Of a stretch of 64,000 bases of DNA, positions 1 through 10,455 are shown one piece after another. The notes below the pieces were generated by a model. The model was not told the origin of the DNA. It searched no databases and saw nothing but the letters and a program-made list of their open reading frames with translations. Source of the stretch: Leidyana gryllorum EB-2025a. Lineage: Eukaryota > Apicomplexa. Location: positions 310,001 to 374,000 of the forward strand of contig JBLWGC010000213.1 in NCBI GenBank assembly GCA_048772705.1, written 5' to 3'. How positions within the stretch are numbered: position 1 is the first letter of the stretch; the number at the start of each line of letters is the position of its first letter. The translations under genes were made by a program, and so were the position numbers.

Positions 1-177
1 GTCCGTGACCATCTCGGAATCTGTTTGTTCACTGTGCCGGTGAGCGAGGAGGTCAAAAATCAATCGGGCGTGGGCGCAGAGGTGAAAGAAGATTGGGCGA
101 GTCCCCAGGTGAAAGCGGGCGAAGAGAGCGTGGAAACTCCCCCGACCTGCGAGCTGAGTCCCGTTGTGACGATGTAG
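1..177 (+). CDS. 3' end of an unknown protein (partial)
   Basis: Frame 1 is open from the first base to a TAG at 175-177 and gives 58 residues ending SPVVTM. The reading is rich in Glu, Val and Pro. No domain can be recognised. The gene starts outside the window. The next plus-strand start codon is only 25 nt downstream, which fits the tight same-strand packing of the whole 1-6543 run. The call rests on frame openness and context only. Confidence 0.45.
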   Translation, partial: VRDHLGICLFTVPVSEEVKNQSGVGAEVKEDWASPQVKAGEESVETPPTCELSPVVTM

Positions 178-202
178 GAGGAAAAGGGTCACAATTTTGT
201 CT

Positions 203-1928
203 ATGCGCCGGGCGTCGAAAGTGATAGGGAGCGAAAGGAGGGAGCCTTCGCGGCCTAACCCTTCCGAAGTAGCTGCAGCTCGAAAGCTGAAGGAGAAACA
301 AACTGAGTCTGCCGAGCTCTATGGTGTTAAGAGCCTCGATGTTCGAACTAAGAGTGAAACCAGCTTGAATGCTTGCACCCTGGTCGGTCCTGGCTGGATC
401 ACCATCCCTGACAGGGGAGAAATTGTCGTCTTCGCTCCAGATCGTGTGCTTCGGTCCTTGAAGCTCGATGTCGAAGAGCATCTCAATCGTGTACTCATCT
501 TTATTCCAGAGTTCGCAAGACCTCACTTCTTTGTAGTTGACGCCCAATGTTTCCAGGCTCAGGCCAGTAAGCTCAATACACACCGACCTTTTCAATGCCA
601 ACGCTTCTTCTCATCCCCAAACGATGACTGACTGACTGATTGAGGAGAGAAAGATTGCACTGGAAAAGTAGATAACACCACCCGTTCCCCCTCGATCGAA
701 CACACACACGCACACACGGACGGACACACAGACAGATATTCTAACTTTCATCAGAGGATATCATAACGCAGCTCGATAAGCGAGCAGCTCAGGTGCATTC
801 TTCGCTTGTATTTTTCCGCCAAAGTGAGTGGCAGCACCACTTATGCCCACCCTTAGATAATGTGCGCTTTTGTTAGATGGCTCGCTTGATGTGGGCTCCC
901 GGAGCCTACGCCGGGCCCCTCTGGAGGAGTACGCAGATCGCATCACTAAGTTGGAAGTTGATGAAGATGGACGTCGGCGTTTCCGAACATTGCAGACTCG
1001 AACGTCTCAAGTGGAAGCCGAAATAAAGGACATCATCCACGCTGAGCTGAAGCGCTCCCGAGACTTGGCAAATCGTATTCGAAAAATAGATGCTTCACTG
1101 GCCGATCTGAACAAGGAGGCCTCGACCTTAGCCGTGGGGACAGTGAGCTCGGCGGGTGGGACGTCTTCGCCTCGGCTCAGCGACTCGACCGGGCAACGGG
1201 AGTCGGTGCAGGTCAGCTCGGAGGAGAACGCGGAAGCCAATTTGGCTACGCCAACCTTTCGTTCAAGTGACGGGGGCACTTCGGATGACATAATGCCCCC
1301 GCCGACAGCTCCTGTCGGCATGGCGGCGTTGAGGAACACTGTTCAGAGCGGTTTGTGTCGAGTGAATCGGCGGTTCTGTCAGGCTCAACTGGCAGCACAA
1401 CGGACTGGTCGTCAAGTCAGCGCCCGTCGGGCTCGGCGTGCCAAGTCTGTGGAAGACGTTTTGCCAGAAGAGGAGGAGGAACCACCTGGGCGGCCCGAAG
1501 CGGCTGAAGACGAGAATGCCGGTTGGAGGGCGCGTTCCAGGTCGTTTATGCGTCAGGTACCGGGATGGCGTATCCGTCGTCAACCTGCGGCTGCGGCCGA
1601 GGAGGCGGAGGACGAGGTGGGTGGGGATGAGGCGGGAGGTCATTTGAATCTGAGTGTTTCCTCTCTGACCAAAATTGCCCCGCCGGCGGGCGAGTCGTCT
1701 GCTCCGACGGTCGCGCCGCGCAGTGTGTCTCCATTCTCACGGCTTATGGATCGACATGAGTTTAACTTTTGGATCAAATCTCATTTCACCCAGATAGCTC
1801 GGACCCAAGACGACCTGCGCAGGAAGCTGTTGGATCAGCAGGAGCGGTTGATGAGTCATCAGCGCAGTTTGGGGCGATGGTATCAGGATTTGAGGCAACA
1901 ACACCTCCGTGAAACTGGTAAAAAGTAA
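203..1928 (+). CDS. Coiled-coil/acidic protein of unknown function, three exons
   Basis: My model joins 203-566, 755-823 and 877-1928 (494 aa). The junctions are GTAAGC...CATCAG (188 nt) and GTGAGT...GTTAG (53 nt), and phases agree throughout. The third exon alone has no usable ATG, which is why I join it to the ORF at 203. Visible parts are a basic N-terminus, a central Glu/Lys/Arg heptad-like stretch (about residues 160-230), a Ser/Glu-rich linker with runs of Glu, and a charged C-terminal helix ending GKK. Intron 1 carries a CA/GACA microsatellite. An antisense ORF at 53-601 is in exact register and is probably a shadow. Function unknown; the alternative is two separate genes. Confidence 0.5.
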
Positions 1929-1956
1929 TGCTTGCAGCCCAAGAAGATTTTGCCAT

Positions 1957-2914
1957 ATGATTGGGACCGAACCTTCGGTCTTTTTCACTGAACGCAACCG
2001 ACGAAGGCTCTCCTCCTTCGAGAAAGAGACCCGATTGATATCTTATTTCGAGCGAAGGTCGCCGTCCAAACTGGGCAAGGACGACCATCGAATTTTGCGC
2101 CAAGCTTGCCAAGACAGTATAGAACACCCCGATTGCCATTACTGTCTAAGCAGTCCCGTTTCCGTTTTCACACGTAGTTGTGCTTGGTGCCAAGCATCTC
2201 GTAAGAATTACTTGTTGGTTGACACCGATCATTCCACCCCCTCTAATAATAGGCCGCTGTGTATCGATCTGGGATGACTGTGGTGATGAGTTGTTGCCGA
2301 GTACCCTTGACGCCTCTCTCTGTCCAGTCAGTGGAGTGAGACAGTTTGGGCGAATGGGGTGTTCCACCAACAAGGAGTGCTTTTCCTGTGGCCAGGACCC
2401 CGAAGACTGCGTCTGGTGTGCGACTCTGCGGTTCGATCCCGCCACCGATGCGGTCAATGAGCGCATCAATGACTGTTTGGAGGAGTGGGAATCCCGAAGC
2501 GGCAACCTCGAGGCGCCAGACGGAGCAGGAGGCACGTACAATACGACGGCACGGCTCATTGAAGTCACCAATAACCTCATCCGCAACAAGGAGCGGATGA
2601 GAGAGCTGAGTGAGGCAGAATTAGAGCAGATGGGACGGGACGAACTGAATCTCGTTGGAGAAGTTCTGCCCTCGGAGAAATACGGACACTGTATATCACG
2701 AGACATTGCTGAGATGTTCTGTCAGCCGCCGAGGCCGCGATCGGACATGTGCCCTGATAGTCGAGTGAGGGTCAAACCCACGACTTCACAGACCGCACCC
2801 GGTCTGTATATCATTTTATGTATGATGATCGTCCCGTCAGTGATTGTCATTACTGTTCTCATCACCTCGCGTTGGCTGGCAGAATACCTCAATCAGAAGG
2901 ATAAGACACAATAA
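1957..2914 (+). CDS. Cys-rich, PSI-like single-pass membrane protein
   Basis: Exons 1957-2200 and 2253-2914 are joined over a 52-nt GTAAGA...AATAG intron and give 301 aa. Two cysteine clusters have plexin-semaphorin-integrin (PSI) style spacing: CxxC...CAWC...C across the splice junction, and CFSC...CVWC...C shortly after it. A hydrophobic segment (LYIILCMMIVPSVIVITVLI) lies about 35 residues from the C-terminus and is followed by a short basic tail, so this looks like a type I surface protein. I see no signal peptide after the first in-frame ATG, so a 5' exon may be missing. The stop is 20 nt before the next start. PSI assignment is by spacing only. Confidence 0.6.
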
Positions 2915-2934
2915 ATCTTTTTTTACGGGGAGAT

Positions 2935-4827
2935 ATGCAGTATGACAATACCACCCGTACTGCAGCCGAACTGGTGTGGAACTTCAATGTTCAGACCAAC
3001 GATACCGCCTACATAGATACCACTTCCACCACTCTCACCTCCTCACTCCCCCGAGACGACCTGCAGCTCCTGGACTACAGCTGCCCTCCCTCCTTTATAG
3101 TTCCCGCCCAATATGTCAGCCAATCTTATCCAGTCTCCTCGGTGGACAATTCGGCCTCCTCCTATCTACGCGCAACTGACGACGGTACACCGAGATACGG
3201 ACCCCCCCCGGCTGCAGTGGTCCAATCGGCTCCCCCGTCCACGCCGTTCATCAAAACCCACCACTCACCCCCCCCAGCCTTAAAGATGAGCCCCCGAGGG
3301 ATTTTAAACAATCAGTGTGCAGCACCGGCGCCTCCTCCTCCGCCGTCCTGTGAGATTTCAGCTCGAGAGTCGGGATTGCTGGAGATTGTGCGCCAGCTGC
3401 AGAATGAAAATGAGAAGCTGCGAGAACGCGAAGCCGCAGCTCAACGGAATATACAGCACATTGAAACGACCAAACTACGCCTTCTCGAAGAGGAGGTGGC
3501 CAATGCAAAGCGCGAACAGGAAACTCTGCATCAAAAGGTCAGTGCTCTCAAACAGGAACGAGAGGAAATGCTCGCTGAAGTCAACAAGAAGAACGCCGCT
3601 TTGATTCGAGCCGGCGAATTCATCACGAGATATACGGCTGAAGCTGAAACGTACGAAAAGGATATTAAGCGACTTACTGAAGAGGTCGCCGACCTCAAAG
3701 AGAACACCACGCGACTGGAAATAGCCCACGAGAGCAGTCTTCAAGACCTCGAGGACTGCCACGCCCAGATACAAAGGTATCGGGATCAGGGTATACCCAA
3801 CCCCCGTCTGGGCTGCGAATGCCGAACAATCCACAAAGCCCTCCCAGTGACCCTCTCTGTCCCGAAGATGATAGAGATTCTCAGAGCCTACTGTGATCAG
3901 GGAGCCGGAATTGTGCCCATTGACACCGAAACCCACACCGGCCCCAAGAAGAGCATAGGAACCCTCACAACCCTTCATGGAATCATCAAGACAGTCGGCT
4001 CCCAAACTGATGTCCAACCACACGACAAACGGAACCATCATATCAACAAACGAGGAACTCAGACTACTGAAACGGGTGACAGTGGACTGGACGTCCAAGT
4101 CACTTCAGCCACCAGTCTGGTGGCCGTGGAGGAGGAGAGTGGTCGACCGCCCGCGAGTCGTGCCCGGGACGAAAGAAACGTGCCGAGCTCCCCAGCGAGC
4201 TCTGCTCACAAACGAGGATTCGACGCCCCGGGCACCGGCACGGCCCCACCCCCCAAGAAGTCCCGCCAGATTATTGTCCCAGATCTCGACTCTGGTCTCA
4301 GCATGGATATCGCCTCTGAAGAAGAGGATGACGACTCCATGTCCGACCGGATCAAACTGGGCGGCCCCATACCTCCCATCCAGCGTCCCCCCGCCAAACC
4401 CTCAACAAGAGGCCGAGGAGTTCCCCCCCCGACGACTCCGCCGCCGCCCAACAGAAAGGTGGTCCTGTCGGGAGGGGACTTGAGCTCCGTTACCTCCGAA
4501 TCGAAGGCCGGGGACACAGGTGGCGACCGGACTTGTGACGCTGTTAGAGCAGATTCACCAGACAACTTCGATCAGATACTCGCGGAGTTCGAAAGCTTGG
4601 GTCTCGATGCCGAAGAGGGCGAAATCGTCGACCCCTCATCGTCGCGACCGCCAACAGCTCACCACCCGAGAACCTCTCCATGTAAAAGACCCTCACGATT
4701 CAATAACCTCTGTCGTGGGAGAGGTCAAAGTAGATCGCGTTCCTCAAGAGGGCAGGGTAGGGGTCTTCACAGGGGCAAGGGTAGCACCCTGGCCTTTAGA
4801 AAACGAGGCAGTGCAAAAATCAGTTGA
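2935..4827 (+). CDS. Coiled-coil protein with RS/RG-rich C-terminus
   Basis: A single exon of 630 aa. Residues 1-135 are low complexity with poly-Pro runs. About 140-285 form a strong coiled coil (repeated Leu/Glu/Lys/Arg heptads). The middle is acidic and Pro-rich, with a basic patch PPPKKSRQ that could be a nuclear localisation signal. The last 40 residues are rich in Arg, Ser and Gly (RGRGQSRSRSS) and resemble an RNA-binding tail. No catalytic domain is visible. The tail suggests a nuclear or RNP role, but that is inference. Start chosen as the first ATG after the upstream stop, 20 nt away. Confidence 0.65.
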   Translation: MQYDNTTRTAAELVWNFNVQTNDTAYIDTTSTTLTSSLPRDDLQLLDYSCPPSFIVPAQYVSQSYPVSSVDNSASSYLRATDDGTPRYGPPPAAVVQSAPPSTPFIKTHHSPPPALKMSPRGILNNQCAAPAPPPPPSCEISARESGLLEIVRQLQNENEKLREREAAAQRNIQHIETTKLRLLEEEVANAKREQETLHQKVSALKQEREEMLAEVNKKNAALIRAGEFITRYTAEAETYEKDIKRLTEEVADLKENTTRLEIAHESSLQDLEDCHAQIQRYRDQGIPNPRLGCECRTIHKALPVTLSVPKMIEILRAYCDQGAGIVPIDTETHTGPKKSIGTLTTLHGIIKTVGSQTDVQPHDKRNHHINKRGTQTTETGDSGLDVQVTSATSLVAVEEESGRPPASRARDERNVPSSPASSAHKRGFDAPGTGTAPPPKKSRQIIVPDLDSGLSMDIASEEEDDDSMSDRIKLGGPIPPIQRPPAKPSTRGRGVPPPTTPPPPNRKVVLSGGDLSSVTSESKAGDTGGDRTCDAVRADSPDNFDQILAEFESLGLDAEEGEIVDPSSSRPPTAHHPRTSPCKRPSRFNNLCRGRGQSRSRSSRGQGRGLHRGKGSTLAFRKRGSAKIS

Positions 4828-4874
4828 CCTCCTTCCCTCCTCCACAACCACTCTCTCGATATAGTGTACATATA

Positions 4875-5903
4875 ATGACTGCTTCTAACATCAAAATGGA
4901 CCATCCTCTCACCCCCAACGAGGAGATCCGACTCTCCACCGCAGCAAACTTCATCACCCTCGCCCTCTTCCGCCCACTCGACAACTTCGGCGTGAGTGTG
5001 TGTGTGTGTGTGTGCTTCGCCCCACCCTTGACTATCTTTCAGCTTACTTGCCGAAGAAGCCGCGAAGACGGAAAAGTCAGACTGCTGAGCTTGTTCGCTG
5101 GCTGGCCACTTCAGGCGCTGAACAAAGCTGTAGATGACGGTACGCTCCATTTGATGGTGCAACGTTCTTATCTTAACCCGTCCCACAGAGATATTCAATG
5201 CCAACATTCGTCGGGTAACCTCCTTTTGCGAGGATCGTATGGGCATCAAGAATCCTGGTGGCACCCCCTATGGCCGAGCAGCTGTCGGTACATGCGCGTA
5301 GGTCGAGAATCCACACTTTCCTATATCGAATCACACAGACGGGCTCTAACTCTCGGTGTCATGCTGCCCTACAACTCCCTTCAGGACGTCGGCAGACGCC
5401 GCGAGTTCAAACAAGTCAAGAAGGAAAGTGTCGAGTTCAATCGCGTTGTCCCGTTCGCTCCTCTCTATCGAGGCTTCCAACGATCTCTTTTGAAAGAGAG
5501 TGTCTTCACTGCCTCCTATGTCTTGGGCAGCGCATACTTTGGCAATCTCTACAACGGAAAACGCAGCTGCATCACCCAAGCCATCGAAAAGCTATGCCCC
5601 AAAGCCGCCGAAGATGATACCAAGAAAGACCAATATACAAATGTTGCTGTAGCGTCCTTGCGCGCTGCTAGCGCAGGCGTCGTTTCGACATTACTCACCC
5701 AGCCTATTGACAACGCGGGCAAAGGCATCCCTGCCTCCCGTCAACTCTCCAAGGCGTGCCGCAAAGCAGTGAGGAAAGGATGCTACAACGGGATCAACAC
5801 CGTCATCCTACAAACACTGGTCACCACTAAGGTCCATCGCAAACTCCTAGCCCTCGCGCAAGCGTCTAAGCCCAAGCTTGAAGAAGCTATTAACGCTAAG
5901 TAG
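4875..5903 (+). CDS. Divergent mitochondrial carrier family protein
   Basis: Four exons (4875-4991, 5043-5139, 5189-5297, 5339-5903) give 295 aa, the usual carrier length. Three repeats can be traced by degenerate carrier motifs: RPLDNF after helix 1, a middle repeat with PLYRGFQRSLLKE (the family's YRG element), and TQPIDNAGKG in the third repeat. Family knowledge: such proteins move small metabolites across the inner mitochondrial membrane. The signature lacks some of the canonical charged residues, so the substrate cannot be guessed. Intron 1 is a GT-repeat tract. All junction phases agree. Confidence 0.55.
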   Translation: MTASNIKMDHPLTPNEEIRLSTAANFITLALFRPLDNFGVSVCVCVCFAPPLTIFQLTCRRSREDGKVRLLSLFAGWPLQALNKAVDDGTLHLMVQRSYLNPSHRDIQCQHSSGNLLLRGSYGHQESWWHPLWPSSCRYMRVGRESTLSYIESHRRALTLGVMLPYNSLQDVGRRREFKQVKKESVEFNRVVPFAPLYRGFQRSLLKESVFTASYVLGSAYFGNLYNGKRSCITQAIEKLCPKAAEDDTKKDQYTNVAVASLRAASAGVVSTLLTQPIDNAGKGIPASRQLSKACRKAVRKGCYNGINTVILQTLVTTKVHRKLLALAQASKPKLEEAINAK

Positions 5904-6005
5904 ACACATACTAGACAGAACAGTACAAAATTTTGAGCTCTCGGTTTACCTCAAAAAAAGCTCTTGCAGCGGCTCGCTAAGTCGTCGGATACCAAGAGAG
6001 AGACC

Positions 6006-6543
6006 ATGGCCGTCACCGCTAAAGTGTAAGAAAATGTCTTTCAACTACCGTCGTCAAACTAACACCCAGATTCAAGCCTGGACGTGTGGTTGTCATCCTC
6101 AACGGTCGCCATGCTGGCAAGAAGGCCGTCGTAGTCTCTGCCTACGACCAGGGTAACCGTGCCCGCAACTTCGGCCACGCTCTCGTCGTTGGTATCGAGA
6201 GACCCCCCCAGAAAATCACCAAGAAGATGGCTGAGGCTAAGATTGAGAAGAGAACTAACGTCAAAGCTTTCTTGAAGCACATCAACTACTCTCATCTCAT
6301 GCCCACCAGGTAAACAAACCATCACAATCTCAACGCTACTTTCACACCTCTACTCACAGATACGTTGTGGCTGGCGATATCGATGTCAAGAGTCTTCTTG
6401 GCGACCGCAAGGTCGAGTCTCCCGAGGAGAAGAGAGCTCTCAACAAGGATATTGGTACCAACCTCAAGCAGAAGTTCCTCAACACTGATGATGGCAAGAC
6501 CAGCCGCGACATGGTCTTCCTTAGAAAGCCTCTTCGTTTCTGA
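6006..6543 (+). CDS. RPL27: Large-subunit ribosomal protein eL27
   Basis: Three exons (6006-6025, 6070-6309, 6360-6543) give 147 aa, the normal length. The KOW-containing N-terminus (FKPGRVVVILNGRHAGKKA), the HLMPTRY block and the C-terminal FLRKPLRF are all present and collinear with eL27. It is a structural protein of the 60S subunit in the cytosol. Introns are 44 and 50 nt. The C-terminal half (DIDVKSLL...) resembles apicomplexan eL27 more than the animal or plant forms, and this is my main taxonomic clue. Start is the only ATG that splices in frame. Confidence 0.95.
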
Positions 6544-6628
6544 GCTCATACATCCTCTCTCTTGCATGCCGGGTGGCTCTTAACCAGCGAGCGTTAAAAA
6601 TCAATTGTTCCGACAATTCACTATCTTA

Positions 6629-9160
6629 TCAAATATCGGCCAAACGGGATAATTGAGAGGCCACGAAGCCAGAGTTTCTGGTCGCCGGAGCCCTGAGAAG
6701 CTCTTCACCATTCAGCCCTGCTCCAGTCACTCCTTGAGCACGTCCAACCAGAGACTGGATTGCTTGATATATGGGTTGGGCTACTCTGATACCTTTCTCC
6801 ACTGCTTCCTCCAAATCGGAAACGAACTCCACAGCTGTTATATTCCCAGCCGCACCCTCGAGAGCACTGGGCAGCGCAGCAGCAGCTTTGTACCACTCGG
6901 ATAACTGGTTTGCGATGCTATTCACATTCATCGCCAACCCAACAGCAACGCTATTGGCATCCCGCCGAGCTATGGGGGTCGTAACTAGCTCTTTAAATGC
7001 TCGTACGGCGTTGCCTGCTGCCTCTGGTATCCGCTGTGCTACAATCTCCTTCTTCAACGCAAATGTATTGACCCAACCCGCTGGGCACTGTGCATATAAT
7101 GGTAGCTGCTCATGTCGTTTGTCCATCCTCAGGATCGGAATGTGCCGCGGAACGTTTGCCAAACGAGAGCCTACGTCATACGCAGCTTCGGCAAAGCGCT
7201 TTGCGATTGGCTCTCCGGGTAGCAGACTGAAGGCTGGCCCACTGCTGGCGTCCACCTCCCTCAAAAGTCTATGCTCCACCTCGTCCGACTCAGCAATGGT
7301 CTCCGATGAAGCAGCGTCAGTCATAGTCATTTCGAATGCAGTGTTGTTATCTTGCAGACGTCTTGGGATGGAGCCGAGCCGCGACGGACGTGGACCATGC
7401 CCAGGAGGGTTCCACTCCTTCAGCAGGTGAGCAGTCATGGGCTGCAACGCCGCGGGAGTCCACTTAGCCAGGAGTTGCAAACCCTGTTGAGGCTCTTGCA
7501 CCAGATTGGAGTTGAGAGTGGTCTTCTTCTTCATCACGTAGGGAATTCCCTTCTCCAGATATTGGACCCCGTTCTCAAACCAATGCCCTGCTGAGTCTAT
7601 CATTGTCTGATCCATCCCAGCAGATTCCGGGTAGGATCCAAGGGACAACTCTGCTGGTGTTCCCCAATAGGACACGTCAACACCGTCCACTGGAGGGAGG
7701 AATTGATAGCGTCCCGGGCCCGCGAGGGAAGGCATATTCGGCCAGATGTAGGGAGGGGGATGGGGTACGGATACGGGAGACATAACTGACGGATAGTAAT
7801 GCGGAACGGAAGGTGGGATGACGTCCATCACAATGTCGTTTGCGTTAGGCTGAGTGCCCTGAACGGGAGGCAATACGAGAGGATAGTCGACTTGTCCCGG
7901 AGCGAAACCGTATGTGCCCGCATATGGCGGACCTGGTTGAGGCACAGGGATTTCGTATATCAGTTGATTATCCATGGAGGGGAGCTCGCCGGGTAACGGA
8001 ATATCGTAAGGCGGCAGCGGGGGTGGCTCCATGATCACCTCAACTGGCTGTTGGGCTGGCGGATCCATCAAATTGGCGTACACCGGCATCATTGGTTGGA
8101 ACATCTGTACCGGGGAAATTCCCGGTCCGCAGGTGTAGCGCGCCGGCGGGGGCAAGTCCTTACAGCACGGGTACTCGGGGTCCGAGCAGACATCCGGATA
8201 CACCTCGCATTCGTTCAAGGCTGACGCAACGTTGCGGGAAGACATGAACTGCACTTACGGACACACTGGCCACCCGGACCATTCGTCCACCCGAGAGACT
8301 CGTCACAATCGCAAGTGTACGATCCAGGCAAGTTGACACATATAGAATAGGGCGCTGGGCAGAGATCAGGCACCTCCAAACATTCGTTGATATCTAATTC
8401 AATGTTATCTCGGTGGAGATTAGCACTCACCTAAGCACGTCCTCCCGTCATCTAACAAGCCAAATCCCTCTCTGCATAGGCACTGAGCTCCTTGCAGCGT
8501 ATTGATGCACACCCCATTGATGGGATCGCAAGGATTATCCCTTCCTTCATTGCCGTCGCACACATCGCGTAGAATACAGCCTTTCCCGGGTACATAATCC
8601 ATATTTGAGTCGTGACAGATGCACTGGTAGGATCCCATAGTGTTCAAGCAAGTGCTATCACTGGGGTTGCACATGTTTGGCATCCGACACTCATCAATGT
8701 CTACCGAGGGTATGAAATCCATGCACTCGTTTTTCACATACCTTGACAGTGGTGTCGTGATGTGCTAGATTTCTCGAACCCCATCAAGCATTCACAACGA
8801 TAGTTTCCTTTAGTGTTCACACACCTCTCGGTGAGGAGTGTGCAATCGTGAAGTCCGAGTGTGCATTCATCTATATCAAAGCATCCCTCTCCGTCCATCC
8901 GTCCATCGCCTTCGAATCCTGATAGAAAGAGTGTGTATGTGTCATCACGACAGTGGCGGCATACCCATAGGGCAGACACAGTATGGCCGTCCAACGATAG
9001 GTGCGTTGGGATCGATCATACATTCCGCCTCCGGGACACATGGGTTCTCACGATGGCACAGATCGCCCACAATCTGAGGAAGCAATGCACTGATACCTCC
9101 AGCCGCCTCTGCTAGCTGCGATAAGCCTAAAAAACAGGCCCCCAGCCAATATAAGGACAT
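6629..9160 (-). CDS. Secreted calcium-binding-EGF protein with Pro/Tyr-rich region
   Basis: About five exons, reading 9160 to 6629 (exon 1 is 8965-9160, intron 46 nt). A signal peptide (MSLYWLGACFLGLSQLAEA) is followed by four to five EGF-like modules, three with the calcium-binding signature DIDEC/DINEC and regular cysteine spacing, near 8870, 8690 and 8390. The last exon encodes a partial EGF (NECEVYPDVC), then about 170 residues rich in Pro, Tyr and Val, then a helical Ala-rich C-terminal domain of about 250 residues that I do not recognise. No membrane anchor is seen, so it is probably exported or an extracellular matrix/cell-wall component. Exact boundaries of introns 2-4 are approximate. 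Confidence 0.8.
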
Positions 9161-9184
9161 GGTGTCTCGTGTGTGCGAACACTC

Positions 9185-10100
9185 TCAGCAGAAGGGTAGT
9201 TGCAGTACCGGTGTTCGCAGACAAGGGACTGAAATGTTGGCTTTCAAATCGTCGGAAGTGAGCTCCATGCCGCCATTCGCTCCCATTGTTGTGTATAGGC
9301 TTTCAAGGCTGGCGAAGGTCTCGTCTTGCAATCTCAAGACAATAGGATCGTGATCATCGTTCGGATACAACCCTAGTTCAGCATTCCGACCAGCCGCCGC
9401 TTTCTCAAACACCCCCATGACCGCCTTCAATACACTGGTTAGGCCATCAGAAGTCTCCTCAGCCTCCCAAGACATGCCCTTCTGCTCTGTAGGGGCTGCT
9501 TGCCCCTTTTTGCGTTGGGTGCCCAGCACTTCGCTCAAGTTGAAGCTCGAAGAACCTTTCTTTGGCTGTGCAGACGCTTTAGCAGCGGGCGGAGGCGCCT
9601 TCTTGCCTTGTGGGGCGGGTGGGGCTGACACTTGCTCGGGTTCGCTTTCCTCGAAGAGGTCGTCTGTATCGTCTGACTTTGCGGCTTCTTCCTGCTTAGC
9701 TCGCTCCTGAGCAGCTTTGAGTTCTTTAGCCTTCTCAATTGCCTCTTTGATCTCCCTCTTTGTTACTCCCGACCATTCCAGGTCAAATTTGAACATCGGC
9801 CAGTCCGGATGAGATTTCTTTGCCAAGGTCTGAAGGTGATCGGTGATGCGGCATTTAGGAAGTTGTGCTTACAGCAAGAGCCTTCTTGGACGCTTGATAG
9901 GTTTTATAGTCGATGAAGAAGCGTGGGTCGCCTTTATTCTGCGAGAAGCGTATGCCATCGCCACTCAAAGGACCAACTGTAATGGTGAATTAAGGCAACC
10001 AGCCGGCAGGAGCCGACTTACACTGTGAGAAGAAGGTTCGCAGTTCAGGGATACCTGCGCCAGGCGGCGGTCGTTTACATATCAGGGTAAACACTCGCAT
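9185..10100 (-). CDS. Unknown protein with acidic/Ala-Lys linker
   Basis: Three exons. It starts at 10100 (MRVFTLICKRPPPGAG) and is joined by two short introns (GTAAGT...TTACAG, GTAAGC...CTTCAG) to the long last exon ending at 9185; about 280 aa. The first ~90 residues are compact and globular with a FFIDYKTY motif. A charged helix follows (KREIKEAIEKAKELKAAQE), then an acidic/Pro-rich linker and a conserved-looking C-terminal region. No signal peptide and no known family. Its start codon lies 16 bp from that of SRP14 on the other strand, and its stop is 24 nt upstream of the EGF gene start. Confidence 0.65.
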
Positions 10101-10116
10101 CTTAGAGCGAAAAATT
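10101..10116. promoter_or_regulatory. 16-bp divergent intergenic gap between two start codons
   Basis: Only 16 bases separate the minus-strand ATG at 10100 and the plus-strand SRP14 ATG at 10117. Promoter elements and 5' leaders of at least one gene must lie inside the coding sequence of the other, or transcripts must be nearly leaderless. No TATA-like box is seen in the gap. Confidence 0.5.
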
Positions 10117-10455
10117 ATGCGGGTGCCGCCTCATCAATTCTTAGCTGAGCTGTCTGCCTTGACGAAGCATGACACCCCCAGTTCCGTATGGATAAACGTG
10201 AAGAGTTGTAAGTGTGTGTTGGAGGTTCTCAATCACGCGTCCAGACCGACCAAAAGGATCTGTTCAAAGAGTGGCTTTGGTACACGCTGTGACACCACAC
10301 AAGAAGATCAGTTGTGAGGTGAGACTGGTTGGAGGCAGGCTGAAAAGTAGTTGGAATTGCAGGTGGAATTGAGCGGAATGAAGGCATTCTCTACCGCGAT
10401 GAACAACATGCTCAGGCTGATGGGTCCGTCGGTTGGCCCGAATGTCGCGGTTTAG
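10117..10455 (+). CDS. SRP14: Signal recognition particle 14 kDa subunit
   Basis: Exons 10117-10207, 10245-10318 and 10363-10455 (introns 37 and 44 nt) give 85 aa, slightly shorter than usual because the basic tail is missing. The N-terminus VPPHQFLAELSALTK aligns with the SRP14 opening (SEQFLTELTRL), then VWINVKS, a middle KISCE strand, and the ending MKAFSTAMNNMLRLMG, which matches FQMAYSNLLRANM. SRP14 pairs with SRP9 on the Alu domain of SRP RNA and slows elongation during ER targeting. Its third exon runs antisense to coding exons of the 10308-11085 gene. Confidence 0.85.

Noticed and set aside
53-601. 182-codon minus-strand ORF
   Set aside because: It has no ATG near its 5' end, is in exact antisense register with the plus exon, and the surrounding run of genes is on the plus strand.
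2428-2442. tRNA B-box-like GGTTCGATCC
   Set aside because: It lies in the coding exon of the PSI-like gene and no cloverleaf can be folded around it.
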